This document shows, in pieces, positions 35,802-41,052 of a stretch of 41,052 nt of DNA; the stretch's first letter is position 1, and each line of letters starts with the position of its first letter. Source of the DNA: Candidatus Poseidonia sp. (lineage in GTDB: Archaea; Thermoplasmatota; Poseidoniia; Poseidoniales; Poseidoniaceae). The stretch is taken from NCBI GenBank assembly GCA_030827365.1, contig JAUREO010000013.1, positions 1 to 41,052 of the forward strand. The letters are read 5' to 3'. A program made the translations under genes and the position numbers. Under the pieces are notes generated by a model. The model saw nothing but the letters and a program-made list of their open reading frames with translations, made no database searches and was not told the origin of the DNA.

Positions 35802-37061
35802 TTATTTTGATTTGGTGACTTTGGTGAGTTCCATTGAAAACAAAGCAGCGCTCGATTCAAGACTTACCACGCCAGGAAGAGCACGGCCAGCAATATAATC
35901 GAGGCATGCACCTCCACCCGTTGATACATGTCCCATTTTCTTGGCTAAGTTTCTCTTCGTAACGAGGGTTGCAGTATGCCCTCCGCCAACCACAGTATAC
36001 GCGTTCGACTCTGCACACGCGTTGAGAATTTCAAAGGTGCCGAGGGCGAAATCATTGTGTTCAAACACCCCTGCTGGACCGTTGAGAATCACTGTACCTG
36101 CATTCTTAATCGCTGTTGAAATTTCAAAGATTGACTTGATGCCAAGGTCATGGATTGGAGCGCCAAAAGGCAATTTGTCGAGTGGAATATCCACCCGATT
36201 GTTTTCGACATTAACCGCAACATCAACAGGAAGGCGAATTTTTTCTGGGAAGTTAGCAAGCAATGAGGTTGCAATATCCACCACATGATCCCAAGCGCCT
36301 TCTGCTGCCTTGATGAGGAAGTCGATGTTCTCCTTGCCAATGTCGATGCCTTTGACGTGGAAGAATACGTTGGCAACACCGCCTGTTGCCCAAATTTCAT
36401 CGGCGATATTGTTGCGAAGCATGTTTTGTGCAACTTCGATAGAATCGTCGATTTTTACCCCACCCAAGACGGCAAGGCAAGGCCGAACTGGTTGTTCGAG
36501 TGCTTGGTCTAATTTTTTGATTTCTTTGCCCATCAGGACGCCTGCGATGCATGGAATATGGCTGGTAAAACCGACGATCGATGCACTTCCACGATGTGCA
36601 CAAGCAAACGCATCATTGACGAACACATCGGCGATGCTTGCCAGATGTTGAACCATACTTGTATCAGAGAGGGTGCTTATATCACCTTTCAGCAATTCAT
36701 CATCATCCATACGAACATTGTTGAGCATGAGAATGTCTCCATTGCTCATTTGTTCGATGGCTTGCATAGCACGTTCCCCATGGATATCGTTGACCCACTG
36801 CACTTTTCTTCCCAACAAACGCCCGAGTTCTCTTGCATGCCCGAGCGTACTTGTAAAATCGTATTTTCCACGGCGAGATTGGTGCGCGAGTATGACAACC
36901 TTTGCAGATTTGAGTTTGTTCATGGTGGGGATAATTGCTCGAATTCGAGTCACATCGAGAAATTCTTTGGTTTGTGGGTCCATTGGGCTGTTGATATCAA
37001 CGCGAAGCAGGACGGTTTTACCAGCGACGTCCACATCGGACAAGGTCAGAACCTTCGCCAT
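35802..37061 (-). CDS. pgk: Phosphoglycerate kinase, archaeal type
   Basis: The 419-residue glycolytic/gluconeogenic enzyme interconverts 1,3-bisphosphoglycerate plus ADP and 3-phosphoglycerate plus ATP. The archaeal lineage form is recognised by VLLRVDINSPMDP, LAHQSRRGKYDF, DIHGERAMQAI, LNNVRMDDDELL, VNDAFACAHRGSASIVGF, the nucleotide-binding VILNGPAGVFE and VGGGHTATL...STGGGACLDYIAG. All substrate-binding blocks are intact. The open frame extends to 37199, but MAKVLTLSDVDVAGK at 37061 is the normal start and a TATA-like AAAAGATATGAA lies about 31 nt upstream. The stop codon begins two bases from the 3' end of the convergent tRNA-Thr. It is divergent from the methyltransferase. Confidence 0.96.
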   Translation of the reverse strand: MAKVLTLSDVDVAGKTVLLRVDINSPMDPQTKEFLDVTRIRAIIPTMNKLKSAKVVILAHQSRRGKYDFTSTLGHARELGRLLGRKVQWVNDIHGERAMQAIEQMSNGDILMLNNVRMDDDELLKGDISTLSDTSMVQHLASIADVFVNDAFACAHRGSASIVGFTSHIPCIAGVLMGKEIKKLDQALEQPVRPCLAVLGGVKIDDSIEVAQNMLRNNIADEIWATGGVANVFFHVKGIDIGKENIDFLIKAAEGAWDHVVDIATSLLANFPEKIRLPVDVAVNVENNRVDIPLDKLPFGAPIHDLGIKSIFEISTAIKNAGTVILNGPAGVFEHNDFALGTFEILNACAESNAYTVVGGGHTATLVTKRNLAKKMGHVSTGGGACLDYIAGRALPGVVSLESSAALFSMELTKVTKSK

Positions 37062-37086
37062 TGTATCGTGGAAGCAAAGTCGGTTT

Positions 37087-37098
37087 TTCATATCTTTT
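37087..37098 (-). promoter_or_regulatory. TATA-like box for pgk
   Basis: The minus strand reads AAAAGATATGAA, centred about 31 nt upstream of the pgk ATG at 37061, within the 142-bp spacer to the methyltransferase. A short leader of a few bases is predicted. Confidence 0.35.
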
Positions 37099-37203
37099 GT
37101 TAGCAAAAAAATTTGATTGGGCACAGTATCTTTGTTGTAAAAACTGGAATCAATGCTCCTGTTTTTGAAAAAAATAGAAAGGGTTTCGCGTTGAATCAAA
37201 GAT

Positions 37204-38148
37204 ATGGCTGATGACGATTTGCACGAAATGGGGGTTCTTGATGGGCCTCGCCGACGTGCGAAAACGGCAACATCGGCCTTTGGAGTTTCAAAACGAGAAG
37301 GTCATGATTCCTCAGCGTATTATGCTGCAAAAATGAATCAAACGTTGACTTCATCGAGGGAAGTTGGCGAGATTGTTCCATTTCCAGCACATCTAGGCAA
37401 CACCATCCATTGTCATGACTCCACCAATTTGGATTTCATTCCAAACAACTGTGTCGACCTCGTCGTTACCTCTCCACCGTATAACGCAACCAAAGAATAC
37501 GATGAAGATTTGACTTTTGAGCAATATTTGAATCTTCTTCGTGATGTGTTTTTAGAATGCTATCGAGTTTTAGCTCCAGGTGGTCGAATGGTTGTAAATG
37601 TGGCAAACCTTGGAAGGAAACCGTATATTCCGCTCACATCACATATCAACATGATGATGATCAACATTGGGTTCTTGATGCGAGGAGAGATTATTTGGGA
37701 CAAATCTGCGAGTGCAGGAAGCTCATGTGCTTGGGGTTCGTTTCAATCAGCAAGTAACCCTTGTTTACGAGATGTGCATGAGTATTTACTCGTCTTTTCA
37801 AAAGGAGATTTCAAGAAATCAAAACAAGGTTTTGATGACACCAAGAAATTAAACACCATCGAAAAAGATGAATTTATACAATTTTCAAAATCGATATGGT
37901 CATTTTCCACTGAACGGGCATCACGTGTTCAACATCCAGCACCATTCCCCGTCGAATTGCCTCGAAGATGCATCGAATTTTATTCGTTTGAAGATGATGT
38001 AGTTCTCGACCCATTCCTTGGTTCAGGTTCAACTGCAATTGCTGCACTCCTCACCAAACGAAGATACATCGGTGTCGATATTTCAGAGGAGTATTGTAAT
38101 ATTGCTCAGCAACGAGTCGATGATTCCCTCCCTTCAATCAAATCGTGA
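37204..38148 (+). CDS. Site-specific DNA methyltransferase (beta-class, amino-methylating)
   Basis: The 314-residue enzyme has motif IV TSPPY at 89-93 and motif I DPFLGSGST at 269-277, with the catalytic motif before the S-adenosylmethionine motif, the beta-class order. TSPPY is usual for N4-cytosine and also found in some N6-adenine enzymes, so the methylated base is not fixed. VDLVVTSPPYNATKEYDED and RYIGVDISEEYCNIA fit the DNA_methylase (N6_N4_Mtase) family. The first about 60 residues are a variable extension. No restriction endonuclease or specificity subunit lies next to it, so it looks like an orphan enzyme for epigenetic marking rather than defence. It is divergent from pgk; an A/T-rich stretch near 37166-37180 may be its promoter. 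Confidence 0.9.
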   Translation: MADDDLHEMGVLDGPRRRAKTATSAFGVSKREGHDSSAYYAAKMNQTLTSSREVGEIVPFPAHLGNTIHCHDSTNLDFIPNNCVDLVVTSPPYNATKEYDEDLTFEQYLNLLRDVFLECYRVLAPGGRMVVNVANLGRKPYIPLTSHINMMMINIGFLMRGEIIWDKSASAGSSCAWGSFQSASNPCLRDVHEYLLVFSKGDFKKSKQGFDDTKKLNTIEKDEFIQFSKSIWSFSTERASRVQHPAPFPVELPRRCIEFYSFEDDVVLDPFLGSGSTAIAALLTKRRYIGVDISEEYCNIAQQRVDDSLPSIKS

Positions 38149-38213
38149 GCGAATGCAAGGAATAAATCCATTGAAGCAGGAGTTGTTTTGAACCACTCCA
38201 TCATGGCCAATTC

Positions 38214-39494
38214 ATGGAGGAATCGCTTGTTCTTCATCTTGGGCCCGAAGGCGAAGATTGGCGAGTACCGGTTCAAGAATTGGAACAAAGGCAACACCAG
38301 TTTGCTCAACTTCTTGGCGAACATGGCCATGAAGGAGCTCTCATTCACCATCCAATTGATTTGTATTACTTCACAGGAGGAAGACAAGATTCGACCTTCT
38401 TCATTCCTGCAAAGGGTGCTCCCGGTTCAGAAGAATCTGGAGGCGATGGTCCGATTGCCTTCGTTCGTCGTTCACTTCGTCGAGCCATCTACGAAGCGGG
38501 CGGGGACAACGCCCCACATCGAATCGAAGAATTTGGCCGATTATCCCAATTTTCAGATCGACTAAAATCGATGGGCGTTTCAAGGAAACCAAGTTTGCAA
38601 TTTGGCGAGATTCCCTCTCAATTTGGTAAGCGCTTTGAGGCAGCATTGCAAGGCCTGGATGGTGATGTCCAAGATGCCACATCACTGGTTCACAACATGA
38701 GGGAAGTCAAATCAGCATGGGAGTTGGAGCAAATGCATATTGGAGCACAAGTCCAACGAAGAATGTTTGATACCATCGAAGCCGTTGGAGGCGAAGGGAT
38801 GTCAGAACTCGACCTCGTCGCAGCGGCTGAAGCCATCAGTCGAAGCGAAGGATTCGGTGGTAATGTGCAGATGCGACGATACCCTCTGCAATGCGACCGA
38901 GGTGTTATTGTTGCAGGTAGAGCAGGCGGCGTGCCATCGTTTTTCGATTCTGCAATTGGAGGCGAGGGGCCACATCCGCTGTCAGGAATGGGGGCGGGAT
39001 TTAACAAAGTCAAGAGAGACGAACCCGTTCTTGTCGACCTTGTCCATGTACACCGAGGATATGTCGTTGATACCACACGAATCTTCGTTTCAGGTCGTTT
39101 AAACAGTGTTTGGGAAGAGCGACTTGATGATATGCTCACGGTCAAGAACACCGTGATTGACGTCCTAGACCATGGCATGAATTGCAGTCAGGCTTGGCAG
39201 GAGGGGCTCGAGGTCGCGACAGAATTAGGTCATGCAGACCATCTCATGGGTATGGCTCCCGACCAAAGCAAATTCTTAGGCCACTCTGTAGGTTTGCAAC
39301 TTGATGAAAGTCCTGTGATTGCTCAAGGTTTTGACCGCCCTCTTCCCATCAATGGGGTCATGGCTATCGAACCTAAGGTTGTGCACAATGATGGTTCGAT
39401 TGGAACCGAAGACACTTGGGTTCGAACTCAGGATGGACTTGAACCCATCACGGCAGATGCTGACTTACCTTGGCTGATTCACTGGGATGCTTAA
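38214..39494 (+). CDS. M24-family metallopeptidase, Xaa-Pro aminopeptidase/prolidase-like
   Basis: The 426-residue protein has the creatinase-like N-terminal domain (about 1-160) and the pita-bread catalytic domain. The five metal ligands are readable: Asp in PVLVDLVHVHRGYVVDTTRIF (both acids, twelve residues apart), His in FLGHSVGLQLDE, Glu in MAIEPKVV and Glu in GTEDTWV. This supports a dinuclear aminopeptidase or dipeptidase acting on Xaa-Pro bonds. The specificity within the family is not fixed. The beginning (MEESLVLHLGPEGEDWRVP) is unlike typical PepQ and may be an archaeal variant; an open alternative frame overlaps but lacks family motifs. The histone-fold gene follows 51 bp later. 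Confidence 0.87.
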   Translation: MEESLVLHLGPEGEDWRVPVQELEQRQHQFAQLLGEHGHEGALIHHPIDLYYFTGGRQDSTFFIPAKGAPGSEESGGDGPIAFVRRSLRRAIYEAGGDNAPHRIEEFGRLSQFSDRLKSMGVSRKPSLQFGEIPSQFGKRFEAALQGLDGDVQDATSLVHNMREVKSAWELEQMHIGAQVQRRMFDTIEAVGGEGMSELDLVAAAEAISRSEGFGGNVQMRRYPLQCDRGVIVAGRAGGVPSFFDSAIGGEGPHPLSGMGAGFNKVKRDEPVLVDLVHVHRGYVVDTTRIFVSGRLNSVWEERLDDMLTVKNTVIDVLDHGMNCSQAWQEGLEVATELGHADHLMGMAPDQSKFLGHSVGLQLDESPVIAQGFDRPLPINGVMAIEPKVVHNDGSIGTEDTWVRTQDGLEPITADADLPWLIHWDA

Positions 39495-39545
39495 CATCAA
39501 AATCCTTCACCACATGGTTGAAAGAGAAAACTCCGTAAGGCAACC

Positions 39546-40334
39546 ATGGGCGCAAAACCATATGCATCAAGCCACATCGCCGGAGTCGCCTCATCCTTCA
39601 CTTCGATGCGATTATCAGGTGAGGTCAAAGAAGAGTTGGTGACCTTATTGCTTGGGCAATTGGATGAGTATGTTCCAGTTCTTGAACAAGAAACCCTTGC
39701 ACAGGACAGTGAACGTAAAACACTCGACGACCCATTCCGAACGAGACTCAATTATAATCGGACAAGGGAGCACATGATTGACCGAATTCGATCTGTAGAT
39801 TCTGTAGGCTCGGCAGCAGTGCAAGCAGGTATTGAACATCTTGAACAGTACCTTTCCAAGACGCTAAGATTTGCCCAAGAAGCGGCAGAACGAGATAAGG
39901 TTTCAACGATAAAACCACGTCACCTCAAAGCCGCCCTCGTTCAAATGGACGAACAAAACGATGAGCAACAAGAAGAATCTGGAACATCGTTTGATACCGA
40001 ATTTGTCGCTGGACAAGTTGGTGGAGTTGTGACAGCAACAACTATTCAATCCCTCGCAAGGTCAATGGCGAAAATGCCCGTCACCAAAGAAGCGGTCGAA
40101 GAATTGCTCGAGACGTACACATTGGTGCTCGAAGAATTGGAAAGTGATATTCGTCAGCATGCACAACTCGGTCGAAACCCTCAGATGTTCATCGAATCCA
40201 TACAGCGAATGAAAGGCTTGATGACGCTTGGTTGGATACGTTCAATGGTCTCAAGAGCTGCAAAAAATGCTGCTGAGCAGGGAAAAAGGGCTATCGACAT
40301 TGATGATATTGTTCATCTCGACCCATTTGCATAA
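39546..40334 (+). CDS. Multi-histone-fold protein, unusual architecture
   Basis: The 262-residue protein appears to contain about three histone-fold segments, read by eye. Segment one (about 21-68) has RLSGEVKEELVTLLLGQLDEY followed by ERKTLDD. Segment two (about 86-134) has VGSAAVQAGIEHLEQYLSK then TIKPRHLKAAL, matching the helix 2, loop and helix 3 of archaeal histones, where R.S..A...L...L......A...A....RKT.K..D...A is usual. Segment three is split: TTIQSLARSM and VTKEAVEELLETY at 165-195, then AAEQGKRAIDIDDIVHLD at 240-258. Archaeal histones are usually 65-70 residues, with fused pairs near 150. The protein is more acidic than typical histones, so DNA wrapping is uncertain; it may be a chromatin or transcription-associated factor. 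It follows the M24 peptidase. Confidence 0.65.
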   Translation: MGAKPYASSHIAGVASSFTSMRLSGEVKEELVTLLLGQLDEYVPVLEQETLAQDSERKTLDDPFRTRLNYNRTREHMIDRIRSVDSVGSAAVQAGIEHLEQYLSKTLRFAQEAAERDKVSTIKPRHLKAALVQMDEQNDEQQEESGTSFDTEFVAGQVGGVVTATTIQSLARSMAKMPVTKEAVEELLETYTLVLEELESDIRQHAQLGRNPQMFIESIQRMKGLMTLGWIRSMVSRAAKNAAEQGKRAIDIDDIVHLDPFA

Positions 40335-40353
40335 TCCATTTTCAAATACAATG

Positions 40354-40365
40354 AAATAATACATA
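40354..40365 (+). promoter_or_regulatory. TATA-like element for the peroxiredoxin/thioredoxin-like pair
   Basis: AAATAATACATA is the most A/T-rich stretch of the spacer after the histone-fold gene and is centred about 31 nt before the ATG at 40392. It would make the peroxiredoxin message nearly leaderless and argues against the earlier ATG at 40365. Assigned by position. Confidence 0.35.
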
Positions 40366-40391
40366 TGAATAGTTGGGTGTGTGGTGCAGTG

Positions 40392-40922
40392 ATGAATTTC
40401 ATCGGTCAATCTGCACCAGATTGGACATTGCAAGGTTTTGGTCCAAGTGGAAGTCAAGAATTTTCTTCCAAAGCATTGTTTGGAAACTGGTATGTCATCT
40501 ATTGGTACCCAAGAGACTTTTCTACGGTCTGTCCAACTGAAGTGCTTGCATTTAATCACCACCTTGAAGATTTTGAAGATTCACAAGTGACTTTGTTTGG
40601 ATGTTCACTTGACTCGATTGAAACACACGAACGATGGGTTTCCCAACGAGATATCTTCCCAGAAGGCATTCATCATGTGCTCCTATCTGATGAAGACGGC
40701 AAGGTAACAAAATCATTTGATCTTATTCACGAAGCATCTGGCTTACCTTGTCGTGGCTTGGTTATCGTGGATGAGTTTGGTAAAATTCAGCATTATTCGC
40801 AAAGTTCTCTCATTGTAGGAAGGCAACCCAAATCAATTCTTCGAATGGTTGAGGCATTAAAATCAAATGGACTTTGTTCTGCAACCTGGCAAAAAGGCGA
40901 CAAACACATTGGTGAAGATTGA
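40392..40922 (+). CDS. Peroxiredoxin (AhpC/Prx family)
   Basis: The 176-residue thiol peroxidase has the peroxidatic cysteine in RDFSTVCPTEVLAF (Cys47; the usual pattern is DFTFVCPTE) and a likely resolving cysteine in GLCSATWQKGD (Cys162; usual VCPA.W..G). HEASGLPCRGLVIVDEFGKI supplies the conserved Arg region. It reduces hydrogen peroxide and alkyl hydroperoxides with electrons from a thioredoxin-like protein. The ATG at 40392 (MNFIGQSAPDW) is preferred to the ATG at 40365 because the family begins this way and an A/T-rich TATA-like element lies about 31 nt upstream. The stop codon overlaps the start of the next, thioredoxin-like gene, indicating translational coupling and a probable reductase partner. 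Confidence 0.92.
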   Translation: MNFIGQSAPDWTLQGFGPSGSQEFSSKALFGNWYVIYWYPRDFSTVCPTEVLAFNHHLEDFEDSQVTLFGCSLDSIETHERWVSQRDIFPEGIHHVLLSDEDGKVTKSFDLIHEASGLPCRGLVIVDEFGKIQHYSQSSLIVGRQPKSILRMVEALKSNGLCSATWQKGDKHIGED

Positions 40923-41052
40923 TGATACAAATTGAACAATTTGATGAAAGTTCGTTGAATTCGTTGTCGAAGATAGAACTCGCCGTACTCGTTTTTGGTC
41001 GAAGTAATTGCCAAAATTGCTCCAATTGGCATGCTGAATTACGTCAGGCTGC
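40922..41052 (+). CDS. Thioredoxin-like protein (N-terminal fragment, cut by window edge)
   Basis: The ATG at 40922 overlaps the peroxiredoxin TGA in the sequence TGATG. The 43 readable codons end in VLVFGRSNCQNCSNWHAELRQA, a strand followed by a CxxC redox motif at a helix start, as in thioredoxin-fold proteins. CQNC is not the usual CGPC of thioredoxin, so it may be a specialised reductase. The one-base overlap and functional pairing suggest it supplies electrons to the peroxiredoxin. The rest of the gene is outside the window. Confidence 0.7.
   Translation, partial: MIQIEQFDESSLNSLSKIELAVLVFGRSNCQNCSNWHAELRQA

Noticed and set aside
38188..38565. Plus-strand frame of 125 codons overlapping the start of the M24 peptidase
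   Set aside because: It lacks any family motif, while the overlapping frame contains a complete metallopeptidase with all metal ligands.

Overview
The window reads as a stretch of a planktonic marine archaeal chromosome, most consistent with a Marine Group II euryarchaeon (Candidatus Poseidoniales, Thermoplasmatota). The archaeal signs are RadA recombinase, an archaeal-type phosphoglycerate kinase, a Fap7/AK6-type adenylate kinase, an initiator tRNA with the archaeal/eukaryotic A1-U72 pair, and TATA-like boxes about 25-27 nt upstream of several start codons. Bacterial-looking metabolic genes are mixed in: a malic enzyme fused to a phosphotransacetylase domain, NADP isocitrate dehydrogenase, OsmC and a PduO-type adenosyltransferase. 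With very large Fn3/propeller-type secreted proteins this mixture is typical of that group. The taxon is inferred from gene content; no rRNA is present.

Layout. 1-6210 (-) is a single open frame of at least 2070 codons, cut by the window edge: a secreted multi-blade propeller protein. 6368-8677 is maeB. 8659-10567 (-) is a three-gene set: a small unknown protein, an mPGES-2-like GST-fold protein and a membrane-anchored protein with a degenerate formylglycine-generating-enzyme (FGE) domain. 10646-13509 (+) carries rlmH, two membrane proteins, a DUF2203 protein and cobalamin adenosyltransferase. 13501-16783 (-) holds a Nudix hydrolase, an MMPL/RND permease and a four-helix membrane protein. 16897-20400 (+) is an 1167-aa protein with a C-terminal PIN nuclease domain. 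20402-22096 (-) holds a retropepsin-like protease and icd. 22146-26892 holds osmC, an acidic unknown protein, a Reeler-like anchored protein, ftsZ, radA and a lipoprotein.

26985-27062 is initiator tRNA-Met, followed by an unknown gene, adenylate kinase, a CDP-alcohol phosphatidyltransferase, a large Fn3-type surface protein with a poly-Asp/Arg tail, a cation/proton exchanger and a small membrane protein (27063-34382). 34379-37061 contains an amidohydrolase of the MTA/SAH deaminase class, tRNA-Thr(CGT) and pgk. 37204-41052 contains an orphan DNA methyltransferase, an M24 peptidase, a multi-histone-fold protein, a peroxiredoxin and the start of a thioredoxin-like gene.

Functional picture: central carbon metabolism (maeB, icd, pgk), genome maintenance and division (radA, ftsZ, methyltransferase, histone-fold protein), redox defence (OsmC, peroxiredoxin, thioredoxin-like, GST-like) and cell surface (two giant exported proteins, a lipoprotein, an anchored Reeler-like protein). 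Intergenic space is small: no gene-free stretch exceeds about 160 bp. I found no CRISPR array, insertion sequence, prophage or toxin-antitoxin cassette. The least explained loci are the giant PIN protein, the multi-histone-fold protein, the propeller protein and the FGE/GST set.
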